From the NCBI RefSeq assembly GCF_017676345.1, contig NZ_JAFFZM010000008.1:281850-345849 (forward strand): a stretch of 64,000 nucleotides of DNA, in the 5' to 3' direction. The notes under the pieces were generated by a model, which did not search any database, was not told the DNA's origin, and saw nothing but the letters and a program-made list of their open reading frames with translations. A program made the position numbers and the translations under genes. Of the stretch, positions 42,450-53,321 are shown piece by piece. The stretch comes from Streptomyces smyrnaeus (lineage in GTDB: Bacteria > Actinomycetota > Actinomycetes > Streptomycetales > Streptomycetaceae). Position 1 is the first letter of the stretch, and each line of letters starts with the position of its first letter.

Positions 42450-43526
42450 CTAGAAAGTGAGCACCGCGCGGGCCACACGTCCGTGGTGCGCGTCCTCTGC
42501 CGCTGCCTCGAACTCCTCGATCGGATAGGTGCGGGTGACCAGTTCATCCAGCAGCAGGCGCCCCTGCCGGTACAGGTCCGCGTACAGCGCGATGTCGTTG
42601 GGCGGGCGGGAGGAGCCGTATCGGCAGCCCAGGATGGACTTGTCCAGGAACAGCGCGGCGGGCAGGAAGACCGCCTCCGCGTCGGTCGGCGGCATCCCCA
42701 GCAGCACGGCTTGACCGCGCCGGTCGAGGAGGTCGACCGCCTGCCGTACCAGCGCTGTGCTGCCGACGCACTCGAAGGTGTGCGCTGCACCGTCCGGCAG
42801 GATCTCTTTGACGGCGGCGACTGTTCCTCCCTGGCAGTCGGCCCACGAGGCGTCCACGAAGTGCGTGGCGCCGAACTGCCGGGCCGCCGTCTCCTTGCCC
42901 GGGTCGGCATCGACGGCGACGATCGGGGCCGCACCCGCGATCCGGGCACCCTGCAGCACATTGAGCCCGACGCCGCCTACGCCGATCACCACCACGGACT
43001 CGCCCTGCCCGACCCCGGCCCGGTTGAGCACGGCGCCGACGCCGGTCAGCACGGCGCAGCCGATGAGGGCCGCGCAGCTGAGGGGGATGTCGTCGGGTAC
43101 CGGGGTGGCCTGGACGGCCTTGACGAGCGTCCGTTCGGCGAAGGCCGAGTTGGCGGCGAAGTTGTACAGCGGCCTGCCGCCGCGGGTGAAGGGCTGCTCG
43201 GGCCTGCCGATGGTCTGTCGGCACATGGTGGGGCGCCCCCGCGCGCACTGGGGGCAGGCGCCGCAGTTCGCGATGGTGGACAGCGCCACATGGTCCCCGG
43301 GCGTCACATGCACCACGCCCTCTCCGACGGCTTCGACGACGCCGGCGCCCTCATGGCCGAGAACGACGGGCCGCGGGAACGGGATCGTCCCGTCGATGAC
43401 GGACAGATCGCTGTGGCACAGCCCGGCCGCCCGGATGCCGACGAGCACTTCGCCGGGGCCGGGCGGCCGGATCTCCAGGTCGTCGACGACCTCGGCCCGC
43501 GCGCCCTGCAGAATCACACCTCTCAT
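42450..43526 (-). CDS. Zinc-dependent alcohol dehydrogenase
   Basis: A 358-residue medium-chain dehydrogenase. Catalytic zinc segments are GLCHSDLSV and GHEGAGVVE, the structural zinc motif is CGACPQCARGRPTMC, and the cofactor motif is GVGGVGLN. It resembles mycothiol/NDMA-type or Rxyl_3153-like dehydrogenases. It is the last gene of the four-gene operon that begins at the SDR, 28 bp after the aldehyde dehydrogenase. It may oxidise the alcohol made by a pathway step. Confidence 0.9.
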   Translation of the reverse strand: MRGVILQGARAEVVDDLEIRPPGPGEVLVGIRAAGLCHSDLSVIDGTIPFPRPVVLGHEGAGVVEAVGEGVVHVTPGDHVALSTIANCGACPQCARGRPTMCRQTIGRPEQPFTRGGRPLYNFAANSAFAERTLVKAVQATPVPDDIPLSCAALIGCAVLTGVGAVLNRAGVGQGESVVVIGVGGVGLNVLQGARIAGAAPIVAVDADPGKETAARQFGATHFVDASWADCQGGTVAAVKEILPDGAAHTFECVGSTALVRQAVDLLDRRGQAVLLGMPPTDAEAVFLPAALFLDKSILGCRYGSSRPPNDIALYADLYRQGRLLLDELVTRTYPIEEFEAAAEDAHHGRVARAVLTF

Positions 43527-43554
43527 ACCGCTCCCGCTCCCCTCGCCTCACTCG

Positions 43555-45083
43555 TCACGACGGCCAGACGATCGACTGCAACTCGCTGTAGGCGTGCAGC
43601 CCGAACGAGCCGCCGTCGCGGCCGACTCCGGACTCCTTGAAGCCGCCGAACGGCGTCTCGGGGTGCCGTTGCACGGTGTTGATGCCGACGTTGCCGCTGC
43701 GCAGCCGGGCCGCCAGTCGCCAGGCGCGCCCCGTATCACCGCTGAACACGTAGTCGTAGAGGCCGTAGGGGGTGCTGTTGGCGAGGCGTACGGCCTCGTC
43801 CTCGTCCGCGAACCGCAGCACCACGACCACGGGCCCGAACAGCTCCTCGCGCGCCACGGTCATCTCCGGCGTCACGTCCGTGATCAGTGTCGGCGCGACA
43901 TAGAAGCCGGTGGCGGGCCGCGTGGGCCGTACGCCCCCCACCACTACCGTCGCGCCCTGCTCGCGAGCGCCGTCGATGTACGCCTCGACGCGGTCGCGCT
44001 GGGCGGCGGAGATCACCGGGCCGACCACGGTGCGCTCGTTGGTGGGATCGCCGAGTGTCAGTGCGGACGCGTACTGTGAAAGGGCAGTCACGAACTCGTC
44101 GTGGAGCGAGTCGTGTACGAGCACACGCGTCGGTGCCGTGCAGATCTGGCCGCTGTGGAAGGTCCAGGTCGAGGCGACCGAGCCCAGTGCTGCTTCGCGG
44201 ACCCCGCCGACCGCGTCGTCCAGCACCAAAGCCGCACCCTTTCCACCCAGTTCCATGAGGGTGCGCTTCATTCCCCGTCCCGCGTTCCCGGCGATCTCCT
44301 TTCCCACGGAGGTGGAGCCAGTGAAACTGATCATGTCGACGTCCGGGTGTGCCACCAGGGCCTCACCCGGCGCGGAGCCCGAGCCGGTGACCACGTTGTA
44401 GAGCCCGTCCGGCAGCCCCGCCTCCTTCAGCAGCGGGCCCAGCTCCAGGCAGCTGAGCGGATCCTGCGGCGCGGGCTTGCAGACCACGGCGTTGCCCATG
44501 GCCAGCGCGGGCGCGACCTTGCCCGCGAGGTTGACCACGGGGAAGTTGTAGGACGTGATGCAGCCGACCACACCGACGGGGCGTCGAACGGCGGCGGCGC
44601 CGATCAGCCCGCCCGGGGCCAGGGCGCTGGGCCCCACGGGCTGCGGTGCCAGGGGCACGGTGTCCGGCTCCAGCGCGCCGCGCGCGTAGCGGCGGAAGCG
44701 GTCAGCAGCAGTGGGCAGTTGCATTCCGCGTGCGACCTTGAGGGTGGCACCGGTCTCGGCCTGCAGGAGCGGTACGAGTGCGGGACCGCGCTCGGTCAGG
44801 AGCTCGGCGATCCGCTCCAGCACCCGGGAGCGCTCGCGCGGGTCCGTGGCGGCCCAGGCCTCCTGCGCGGCCTGTGCCGCGGCGACGGCGGCGGCCACGT
44901 CCGCGGCATCCGCTTCGGGGGCCTCACCGACCAGCAGCTCGGTGGCCGGATCGATGACCGGGTAGTGGCCGTGCGCCGGGCGGCGCCAGTCGCCGCCGAT
45001 CCAGTTCCGGTAGGCCCTGGGCGGCTGAACGGGGTCGTGCGCCGCGTTCCTGTGCGGTGTGCGCGTCGTGCTGGGTTCCGGCG

Positions 45084-45087
<4 letters not shown>
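43555..45087 (-). CDS. Aldehyde dehydrogenase family protein
   Basis: A 510-residue NAD(P)-dependent aldehyde dehydrogenase. Catalytic Cys is in HSGQICTAPTRV, the Glu is in MELGGKGA, and the cofactor loop is FTGSTSVGKEIAG. The start is the GTG at 45087, overlapping the acyl-CoA dehydrogenase stop by 4 bases (GTGA), with GAGAGG 7 bases upstream. The longer upstream frame reads through another gene. It is probably used after the alcohol dehydrogenase to make an acid. Confidence 0.9.
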
Positions 45088-46349
<1,262 letters not shown>

Positions 46350-46408
46350 ACGTCCCCCTCTCCGCTCCTCGGTCGGGCCGGGCCCGTCCCGAGGTCCTGG
46401 GTGTCGGC

Positions 46409-47320
46409 TCATGCGTTGGGGCGGTCCTTGCGGGCGGCGGCCGCGGCCATCTCCTTGAGCCGCTCCAGCAGGGGCATCGGGTCCTGGCCGACGGTGCCGG
46501 GCAGGTGGTCGGCGAGTTGCTGCGGTGTCCAGGAGCCGTCGGCGTAGGCGGCCCGCAGTTCCCGGGGCTGCGCCCACACGGCGACCTTGGGCCCTGCGAC
46601 GGTGTAGACCTGCCCGGTGATCTCCTGCTGTCCGGCGTGGTCGCTCAGCAGATAGACGACGAGGGGGGCGACGTCCTCCGGTTCGCCGATCTCCGTCAGC
46701 TCCGTGGGCACGTTGGCGGACATCCGGGTGCGGGCCACGGGCGCGACGGCGTTGGCGGTCACGCCGTACTTGTGCAGACCGAGCGCCGCGCTGCGGACGA
46801 GGGAGATGATGCCGCCCTTGGCCGCCGCGTAGTTCGCCTGGGAGACGGAGCCCTGGTGGTTGCCGCTGGTGAAGCCGATGAGGGCACCGCGGCGTTGGCT
46901 GCGCATGACGGTGCTCGCGGCGCGGAAGACGGTGAAGGTTCCCTTGAGGTGGGTGGCCAGTACGGGGTCCCACTCCTCCTCGGTCATGTTGAACAGCATG
47001 CGTTCGCGCAGGATCCCGGCCGCGCAGACCGCTCCGTCGAGGCGGCCGTACCGGGCGAGGGCGGTGTCCACGACGCGCTGCCCGCCGGCCATGGTGGAGA
47101 TGTCGTCGGCGACCGCCACGGCCCGGCCGCCCGCCGCCGTGATCTCCTTCACCACGGCCTCGGCTATCTCGCTGCGCGGCTCGCCGCCGTCGACACTGAC
47201 GCCGTAGTCGTTGACGACGACCGCGGCTCCCTCGTCCGCGCAGGCCAGCGCCACCGCACGGCCGATACCGCGACCGGCCCCGGTGACGGCGACGACCTTC
47301 CCGGCCAGGAAATTCCCCAC
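46409..47320 (-). CDS. SDR family oxidoreductase (MFE-2/HSD17B4-like)
   Basis: A 303-residue short-chain dehydrogenase of the 3-hydroxyacyl-CoA dehydrogenase type found in multifunctional enzyme 2. TGAGRGIGRA (residues 14-23) binds NAD, NDYG follows the second strand, and Ser/Tyr/Lys are in SGNHQGSVSQANYAAAKGG. A C-terminal helical extension replaces the hydratase domain. It heads the operon SDR - ACAD - aldehyde DH - alcohol DH. The operator lies 22 bp before its start and 86 bp before the divergent cyclase gene. Confidence 0.9.
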   Translation of the reverse strand: MGNFLAGKVVAVTGAGRGIGRAVALACADEGAAVVVNDYGVSVDGGEPRSEIAEAVVKEITAAGGRAVAVADDISTMAGGQRVVDTALARYGRLDGAVCAAGILRERMLFNMTEEEWDPVLATHLKGTFTVFRAASTVMRSQRRGALIGFTSGNHQGSVSQANYAAAKGGIISLVRSAALGLHKYGVTANAVAPVARTRMSANVPTELTEIGEPEDVAPLVVYLLSDHAGQQEITGQVYTVAGPKVAVWAQPRELRAAYADGSWTPQQLADHLPGTVGQDPMPLLERLKEMAAAAARKDRPNA

Positions 47321-47342
47321 GTCCGGCCCCCTCCCAACGAAT

Positions 47343-47357
47343 CTGACGACCCGTTAG
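47343..47357. promoter_or_regulatory. Palindromic operator (CTGACG-ACC-CGTTAG)
   Basis: One mismatch; symmetry extends to AATCTGACG and CGTTAGATT. It lies between the divergent SDR and cyclase genes. Confidence 0.75.
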
Positions 47358-47443
47358 ATTCTTGAGCAGGCACCGCCCGAACACAAGGCCCCGTGCGGCC
47401 TCCGCAGGCGGCGCCACTCCTACCGACCGTCCCGGGAGGACCG

Positions 47444-48379
47444 ATGACCGTTCCCGCGCAGCACCCCGAGTTCGCACAGATCGCCGCGCGGGTGAACAAC
47501 TGGGGCCGCTGGGGCGCGGAGGACGAGATCGGCACCCTCAACCTCGTGACGGACGCGGTGGTGCGGGAGGCGGCAGCCACCGTGACCACCGGGCGCCGCG
47601 TCCCGCTCGCCCTCCCGCTCCAGCAGGACGGGGTGCAGACCGGGATGATCCCCGGACGGGTGAACCCGCTGCACACGATGGTCGCGCTCAACTTGGAGAT
47701 GTTCGGTCCCGGGACGGTCGCCACCAACGACGACGCCGTCACCATGGGCCTGCAGGCGGCCACCCACTGGGACGGCCTCGCCCATGTCTCACACGGGGGC
47801 CGGCTCTACAACGGCCGCCCCGCCGCCACGGTCACCGCGCACGGCGGCGCGGCGTTCAGCGGCATCGACAAGAGCCGCACAGTGGTCTCCCGCGGCGTCC
47901 TGCTGGATGTGGCGCGCGCCCGCGGCGAGGAGCGGCTGGCGGGCGACCACGCGGTGAGCCCCGAAGATCTCGACGCGGCGGAGGAGTTCGCGGGCACGCG
48001 GGTACGGGCCGGAGACATCGTGCTCGTCCGCACCGGGCAGCTGCGCCGCTACCTCGCCGGCGACAAGAGCGGCTACGCCTACCCCTCCCCCGGCCTGTCC
48101 CTGCGCACACCCGCCTGGTTCCATGCCCGCGACGTGGCCGCCGTGGCCAACGACACCCTCACCTTCGAGATCGTCCCGCCGGAGGTGGAGAACCTCTGGC
48201 TGCCCGTGCACGCCCTGCACCTGGTGGAGATGGGGATGCTCCAGGGCCAGAACTGGAACCTGGAGGAGCTTTCGACAGCCTGCGCGCACGAGGGCCGCTA
48301 CGCCTTCCTGCTGACGGCACAGCCCGAGCCCTTCACGGGCGGCACGGGCGCCCCGGTGGCGCCTGTGGCCGTGCTGTGA
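47444..48379 (+). CDS. Cyclase family protein (kynurenine formamidase-like)
   Basis: A 311-residue metal-dependent hydrolase of the cyclase family. The signature THWDGLAH (with HWD in the middle) and HGGRLYNG match the metal-binding region, and NNWGRWGAEDEIGTLN opens the protein. Family members hydrolyse cyclic or amide bonds. The ATG at 47444 is preceded by GGGAGG 4 bases upstream. Control by the operator at 47343 is likely because both genes face it. Substrate unknown. Confidence 0.86.
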   Translation: MTVPAQHPEFAQIAARVNNWGRWGAEDEIGTLNLVTDAVVREAAATVTTGRRVPLALPLQQDGVQTGMIPGRVNPLHTMVALNLEMFGPGTVATNDDAVTMGLQAATHWDGLAHVSHGGRLYNGRPAATVTAHGGAAFSGIDKSRTVVSRGVLLDVARARGEERLAGDHAVSPEDLDAAEEFAGTRVRAGDIVLVRTGQLRRYLAGDKSGYAYPSPGLSLRTPAWFHARDVAAVANDTLTFEIVPPEVENLWLPVHALHLVEMGMLQGQNWNLEELSTACAHEGRYAFLLTAQPEPFTGGTGAPVAPVAVL

Positions 48380-48400
48380 GCGCCGTGAACCGGGCAGGAC

Positions 48401-48453
48401 GGGTGGCGGTGCGCCCTTGCGCGCCCCGAGCACGGCACGGCGTACCGCCACCC
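48401..48453. terminator. Long hairpin between convergent genes
   Basis: GGGTGGCGGTGCGCC (48401-48415) pairs with GGCGTACCGCCACCC (48439-48453) over 15 bp with one G-U wobble; loop of 23 bases. It lies 22 bp after the cyclase stop. Confidence 0.65.
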
Positions 48454-48646
48454 CACTCCGGCGCTCGGGGGGCCTGCCCTCGGACGGAGGTCGGCGCCGG
48501 ACCGCGACCCGCACTCGTCGAGGAACCTCAGGCACCTCGTCGTCCCCTCACGACGAATCGCTCCACCCAAGGGTGATCAAACCGACACGAGACGTCAACA
48601 CCTGGTCTGGACTTTGGGGGCTTTGCCCCTATTGCCCGGCGCGCGG

Positions 48647-49213
48647 TCAACCGAACGCGCCAGCACCGGCCCCCGCCACGTTGACGCGCGCACGCGCGTT
48701 CGCACCGGCGCGCACGTCTCCGTTCGCGCGGACCTCGCCACGGTCACCCGCCTCCCGGTCGGCGGCCGGGACGGCCCCCGGGGTGGCCGGCAGTGGTGCG
48801 GTGTCCAGCTCGCACCACACCCGCTTGCCGCCGGGTTCGTGCTCCCAACCCCAGCGGTCGGCCAGGCCCGAGACGAGTTCGAGGCCGCGCCCACCGGTGT
48901 CCTCGCCCTCCGCCTGACGGCGGCGCGGCGCACGGCTGCTCGCGTCGGCGACCTCGACCCGTACCGACCCGACCGCCTCGTGCGCGGTCCCGCCGCCGCA
49001 TCGCCGCGGCAGCAGCATGCACAGCACGGCCGGACAGCCGGTGTGCACCACCGCATTGGTGACGAGTTCCGAGATCAGCAGAATCAGCGTCTCGGAAAGG
49101 GACTCGTCGGCGTCCACTCCTGCTCCCGCCAGCCGGGCCCTGGCCCACCTCCGGGCGCGCCCCACCTCCGTCGGATCGGATCCGATCTCCAACTGCTCCA
49201 GAAGCACCTGCAC
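48647..49213 (-). CDS. ATP-binding protein, anti-sigma-factor-like (HATPase_c_2)
   Basis: A 188-residue GHKL ATPase of the RsbW-like type, as in many Streptomyces regulators. The N box is LISELVTNAVVHTG and the G2 box is GGRGLELVSGLADRWG. The C-terminal 40 residues are low-complexity Ala/Arg/Gly. Likely partner: a sigma factor or anti-anti-sigma factor, such as the STAS protein at 55 kb, but no direct evidence. No operator of the catabolic regulon. A palindrome lies 49 bp upstream. Confidence 0.82.
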   Translation of the reverse strand: MQVLLEQLEIGSDPTEVGRARRWARARLAGAGVDADESLSETLILLISELVTNAVVHTGCPAVLCMLLPRRCGGGTAHEAVGSVRVEVADASSRAPRRRQAEGEDTGGRGLELVSGLADRWGWEHEPGGKRVWCELDTAPLPATPGAVPAADREAGDRGEVRANGDVRAGANARARVNVAGAGAGAFG

Positions 49214-49634
49214 CGCTCACACCATCCGAACTGGCGGACACATCGCCTCGCGTCTCCATGTAGTCACGGATTGTGACTCCAGCGAGAACAGCATGGTTGA
49301 CTCATAGTGATGCCAACAAGCGCTTCAGGCATATTCCGGCGCAAAGGAGTAGACGCACGGCATACTGTGCGACGCCGAGCGCGGGGACTCGAACGACCGA
49401 CCCTGAATCTCGTGGACACCCTCTTGTTCCTTGGTCATCGGGGCCGTCGCCGTCTGACGACACGACCCGCGCCTTCTGCCGGCGGCCCGCCGCCACCGGG
49501 GCCGCCGCACTCGCGCCCAGGGAGCGTACCGGAGTGGAATGCGATCTTCCGCTCGTGGTGGTCACTGGACGCAGCCAAGACGCCCATAACGCTGCGTAAT
49601 CAGCCTCAATGGCTTTCCCGGATCAATACCGCAT
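49214..49634. other. Gene-poor intergenic region with palindrome
   Basis: No convincing gene. Open frames exist but lack the strong third-position GC bias of the neighbours. It holds an AGTCAC-GGATT-GTGACT inverted repeat (49262-49278). A short tRNA-like string near 49380 cannot form a T-arm. Probably promoter and non-coding remnants. Confidence 0.5.
49262..49278. promoter_or_regulatory. Inverted repeat AGTCAC-GGATT-GTGACT
   Basis: 6-bp perfect arms with a 5-base spacer, 49 bp upstream of the minus-strand ATP-binding gene. Possible operator for that gene. Confidence 0.4.
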
Positions 49635-50690
49635 TCACCGACAAATGGGCTGCAGGAGTGCTGAGGCCAATCGCTCCTCACCGGCCACAGCAGTCCGCCA
49701 CTGCTCCGCCCGCAACCACGCACGTTTCAGATGCAGATGGACATCGGCCTCCCAGGTGAAGCCCATCCCGCCGTGCACCTGCAGACAGTCGCGCGCGTTG
49801 CCCACGGCCGCGGTGTCGGCGAGGAGCTTCGCCGCGCTGATCTCCTCGTCGTCCGCGGTGACGGCCGCCGCGTAAACCACACTTCTGGCCGTTTCCGAAC
49901 GGACCAGCATCTCCGCGCACAGATGCTGCACGGCCTGGAAGGCACCGATCGGCCGACCGAACTGCTCGCGCTCGCGCGCGTACCCGACCGCCAGCTCCAG
50001 CGTGCGGCATGCGCTGCCGAGCTGCAGCGCAGCGGTCAGCAGTGCCGCCTCCCCGCGCAGCACCTCCGCGCTCACGCCGCCCAGCCGTCCGCCACCCCCA
50101 CCTGTCGTACCGCCCCCGTCGTCCGGGGGCTGCCCGGGCAGCAGTCCGCGCACCCGGTGCAGCGGTGAGAGCGGGTCCACCGACCGCATCGGCTCGGCGA
50201 CCAGCTGCCCGGGCACCAGCACCCGCACCGGACAGCCCTCTCCCGCCCCCGTCCCGTACCCCTCCCCCAGCGCCAATACCGCGCCTGCCGCGGCCAGGTG
50301 CTCGACCAGCGGTGCCGCCCCACCGTCCGGGCGCGGCTCCTCCTCCAGCGCTGTCACCACCACCGAACCGTCCGCCGCCCCCGCCACCAGCCCCGCGCCG
50401 CCCGCCAGGTGGCTCGCGACCAGAGGGCCGGGCAGCAGCGCCCGTCCCGCCTCCTCGAACAGCAGCACCGCCTCGGGCAGGCCCAGGCCGACACCGCCCG
50501 CGCTCTGCGGCGCCCGGAGCGCGAACAGCCCCGCCTCCCCCAGCTCGCGCCACAGACGGCCGTCGACGACCTGCTGTTGCTCGGCGCCGTCCACCGCGGC
50601 CCGCAGTGCTTGGCGCCCGAACCGCGCCGCCAGCAGTTCGCGCATACCGCGCCGCAGCGCCTCCTGGTCCGCTGTCAGCCTGAAGTCCAT
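49635..50690 (-). CDS. Acyl-CoA dehydrogenase, short beta-type subunit
   Basis: A 351-residue ACAD, shorter than the usual 380-400, with REQFGRPIGAFQAVQH and QVHGGMGFTWEADVHLHLKR. The C-terminal catalytic-base region differs from canonical ACADs. It follows the next ACAD gene by 7 bp on the same strand, as in FadE28/FadE29-type heterotetramers, where each subunit gives half of the active site. Start is the ATG at 50690. It is the third gene of the operon from the operator at 53178. Confidence 0.86.
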   Translation of the reverse strand: MDFRLTADQEALRRGMRELLAARFGRQALRAAVDGAEQQQVVDGRLWRELGEAGLFALRAPQSAGGVGLGLPEAVLLFEEAGRALLPGPLVASHLAGGAGLVAGAADGSVVVTALEEEPRPDGGAAPLVEHLAAAGAVLALGEGYGTGAGEGCPVRVLVPGQLVAEPMRSVDPLSPLHRVRGLLPGQPPDDGGGTTGGGGGRLGGVSAEVLRGEAALLTAALQLGSACRTLELAVGYAREREQFGRPIGAFQAVQHLCAEMLVRSETARSVVYAAAVTADDEEISAAKLLADTAAVGNARDCLQVHGGMGFTWEADVHLHLKRAWLRAEQWRTAVAGEERLASALLQPICR

Positions 50691-50697
50691 CCGGCCC

Positions 50698-51867
50698 TCA
50701 CCGCCCCTTCGGCAGGCCGAGGATGCGCTCGGCGACGATGTTGCGCTGGATCTGCGAGGTACCGGCGGCGATGGTGTACGAGAGGGAGGACAGCCGCTCC
50801 AGTGCCCACTCCTGCGACAGCTCCAGCGACGCGGGGCCCAGTACCGCCGCCGCGGTCTCGTACAGCTCCTGCCGCGCGTGCGAGTAGCGCAGTTTGAACA
50901 CCGAACCGCCCACTCCTGGGACGCCCGTGCCGCCCTGGCGCAGTCCGTGCGCGGCCTCGCTGACGTTCCACTGGATGAGTCGCCACAGTGCGCTGAACTC
51001 CGCGTGCAACCGGCCGAGCCGACGGCGCACTGTCGCGTCGTCCCAACAGCCGTTCTGCTGCGCACGCCGCGCGAGCAGCCGCAGGGTGCGACGGCAGGCG
51101 ACGACCTCCCCGACGAACGCGGTGCCACGCTCGAACGAGAGGGTCACCATGGTGACGCGCCAGCCGTCGTTCTCGGCACCGACCCGGTTGCCGACCGGCA
51201 CCCGCACCTCGTCCAGGAAGAGCTCGGCGAACTCCCGCGAGCCGGCCAGCGTACGCAGCGGCCGTACGGTGACGCCGGGGGCGTCCATGGGCAGGGCGAG
51301 CCAGCTGATGCCCCGGTGCCGGGGCGCTTCCGGGTCCGTACGGACGAGCAGTTCGCACCAGTCGGCAACCTCTGCGTGCGAGGTCCAGATCTTGCTGCCG
51401 GTCACCACATAGGTGTCGCCGTCGCGCACCGCACGGGTGCGCAGTGCGGCCAGGTCCGAGCCGGCGTCCGGTTCGGAGAACCCCTGGCACCACACCTCCT
51501 CGCCGCGCAGGATCGGCGGCAGCCAGCGGGCGCGCTGCCGCGAAGTGCCCTCGGCGGCGATCGTCGGCCCGGCGTGCAGCAGCCCGACGAATCCGGCGCC
51601 GACGTAGGGGGCACCGGCCGCTTCGGTCTCCTCCAGGAAGATCAGGTGCTGGGTGGGTGTCGCGCCCTGGCCGCCGGCGTCCTTCGGCCAGTGCAGCCCC
51701 GCGTATCCGGCGTCGTGGAGCCTGCGCTGCCAGTCCATGTCGTAGGCGCGCCGGGCCGGCCAGTCCAGCGGGTCGGGACGGGACGGCAGGGTGGGCAGCA
51801 CCTCGGCGAGCCAGGCGCGCAGCCGCGCCCGGAACTCCTCTTCCTCCTGCGTGTACGCCAGTTCCAT
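50698..51867 (-). CDS. Acyl-CoA dehydrogenase, alpha-type subunit
   Basis: A 389-residue ACAD with FSEPDAGSDLAALRT, KIWTSHAEVADW and the C-terminal YTIAAGTSQIQRNIVAERILGLPKG. It is of the type paired with a beta subunit in heteromeric ACADs (FadE29-like). It lies 7 bp upstream of the beta-type gene. The likely reaction is desaturation of a steroid-like or branched acyl-CoA. An 89-bp gap with repeats separates it from the amidohydrolase upstream in the same operon. Confidence 0.88.
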   Translation of the reverse strand: MELAYTQEEEEFRARLRAWLAEVLPTLPSRPDPLDWPARRAYDMDWQRRLHDAGYAGLHWPKDAGGQGATPTQHLIFLEETEAAGAPYVGAGFVGLLHAGPTIAAEGTSRQRARWLPPILRGEEVWCQGFSEPDAGSDLAALRTRAVRDGDTYVVTGSKIWTSHAEVADWCELLVRTDPEAPRHRGISWLALPMDAPGVTVRPLRTLAGSREFAELFLDEVRVPVGNRVGAENDGWRVTMVTLSFERGTAFVGEVVACRRTLRLLARRAQQNGCWDDATVRRRLGRLHAEFSALWRLIQWNVSEAAHGLRQGGTGVPGVGGSVFKLRYSHARQELYETAAAVLGPASLELSQEWALERLSSLSYTIAAGTSQIQRNIVAERILGLPKGR

Positions 51868-51957
51868 GGCCGCTCCCTCGCGCCGGGCCGGTGCCCCTCA
51901 CCGCAGGGGGCCTCACCGCAGGAGGCCTCGCTGTAGGGCCGCACACCAAGGGTTTCC

Positions 51958-53148
51958 TCACACCAGGTCGAGTTCCAGCATGCGGATGGCGTTGCCGCGC
52001 ATCAGCTTGTGGACGGTGGTTTCGTCCAGGCCCCGCACATGGTCCAGTGCGACCTGTTTGGTGTGCGGGAAGGTCGAGTCGACGTGCGGGTAGTCGGTTT
52101 CGAAGGTGGCGTTGTCGCGGCCGACCGCATCCAGCGCCGCCACCCCGTGTTTGTCGCGGAAGAAGCAGCAGAAGATCTGCCGGTAGTAGTAGGTGGAGGG
52201 CGGCTCGGGGATCAGATCGCGGACGCCGCCCCAGGCGCGGTGCTCGGCCCATACGTCGTCGGCACGCTCCAGGGCGTAGGGGATCCAGCCCATCTGGCCC
52301 TCGCTGTAGGCGAGCTTGAGGCGCGGATGCTTGACCAGGACGCCGCTGAAGAGGAAGTCCATCATCGAGGCCATGGCGTTGTTGAAGGACAGCGACGCCT
52401 GTACGGCCGGGGGCGCGTCGGGGGAGGCGGCGGGCATCTGGGAGGAGGAGCCGATGTGCATGTTGACGACGGTGCCGGTCTCCTCGCAGACGGCGAAGAA
52501 CGGGTCCCAGTAGCCGCTGTGGATGCTGGGCAGCCCCAGGTACGTCGGGATCTCGCTGAAGGTGACGGCCCGCACGCCGCGTGCCGCGTTGCGGCGTACC
52601 TCGGCGACGGCCAGGTCGATGTCCCACAGCGGGATGAGGCACAGCGGGACGAGCCGGCCGCCCGAGTCGCCGCACCACTCCTCGACCATCCAGTCGTTGT
52701 AGGCACGTACGCAGGCCAGCGCGACCTCCTTGTCGTGCGCCTCGGCGAACGTCTGCCCGCAGAAGCGGGGGAAGGTGGGGAAGCACAGCGACGCCTCCAC
52801 ATGGTTGAGGTCCATGTCCTTGAGGCGTTCGGCCGGATCCCAGCAGCCGGGGCGCATCTGGTCGCGGGTGATGCCCTCCAGCGTCATCTCGTCCCGGTCG
52901 AAGCCGACGGCGGCGATGTTGCGCTTGTACGGGAACTTCAGGTCCTCGTAGATCCACCAGTCGGTCGGTGGCCCGTCCGGGTCCATGGTGATCCGGTACT
53001 TGCCGCCGACGTACTCCAACTCGCCGATTCCGGCGGTGAGCGGCTTGGGCCCGCGGTCCCGGTATTTGGCCGGCAGCCAGGTCTCGAAGAGGTGTGCGGG
53101 CTCGATGACATGGTCGTCGACGCTGATGATGCGCGGAAGTTCGGTCAC
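51958..53148 (-). CDS. Amidohydrolase family protein (second paralogue)
   Basis: A 396-residue amidohydrolase-2 protein, paralogue of the one at 11458. Same opening (PRIISVDDHVIEPAHLF), FCGQTFAEA, NDWMVEEWCG, MHIGSSS and ETDYPHVDSTFP. Metal ligands are predicted in DDH-V-E and the HIGSSS region. It is the first gene of the operon amidohydrolase - ACAD - ACAD. The operator lies 29 bp before its ATG. Linked reaction: hydrolysis or decarboxylation near acyl-CoA desaturation; inferred. Confidence 0.88.
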   Translation of the reverse strand: MTELPRIISVDDHVIEPAHLFETWLPAKYRDRGPKPLTAGIGELEYVGGKYRITMDPDGPPTDWWIYEDLKFPYKRNIAAVGFDRDEMTLEGITRDQMRPGCWDPAERLKDMDLNHVEASLCFPTFPRFCGQTFAEAHDKEVALACVRAYNDWMVEEWCGDSGGRLVPLCLIPLWDIDLAVAEVRRNAARGVRAVTFSEIPTYLGLPSIHSGYWDPFFAVCEETGTVVNMHIGSSSQMPAASPDAPPAVQASLSFNNAMASMMDFLFSGVLVKHPRLKLAYSEGQMGWIPYALERADDVWAEHRAWGGVRDLIPEPPSTYYYRQIFCCFFRDKHGVAALDAVGRDNATFETDYPHVDSTFPHTKQVALDHVRGLDETTVHKLMRGNAIRMLELDLV

Positions 53149-53177
53149 GGGCGTGGCCCCCTCGCCATACCAATTTT

Positions 53178-53192
53178 CTGATGCCCCGTCAG
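53178..53192. promoter_or_regulatory. Palindromic operator (CTGATG-CCC-CGTCAG)
   Basis: One mismatch; symmetry extends to TTTCTGATG and CGTCAGAAA. It lies 29 bp before the minus-strand amidohydrolase. Confidence 0.78.
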
Positions 53193-53254
53193 AAAGAGGC
53201 TAGCCCCGCGCCTCTGGACCGACAAGGCGTCGCCTTCTACGCTTCCCGCACCAT

Positions 53255-53269
53255 CTGACGCCCCGTCAG
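53255..53269. promoter_or_regulatory. Palindromic operator, perfect copy (CTGACG-CCC-CGTCAG)
   Basis: Perfect inverted repeat 52 bp before the plus-strand CoA ligase. With 53178 it makes a divergent pair of sites 77 bp apart. Confidence 0.8.
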
Positions 53270-53321
53270 CTCATGGCGGGCGTCCCGCGGGCGGGAGCCG
53301 AGCAGGACCGAGGGGGCCGGC

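Noticed and set aside
49372..49411. String resembling a tRNA T-loop (TTCGAGTC on the minus strand)
   Set aside because: The flanking bases do not pair as a T-stem and no acceptor or anticodon arm can be drawn.
49307..49759. 150-codon frame upstream of the ACAD operon's 3' end
   Set aside because: Third codon positions are not GC-biased as in the real genes, and the frame runs into the end of the opposite-strand ACAD gene.
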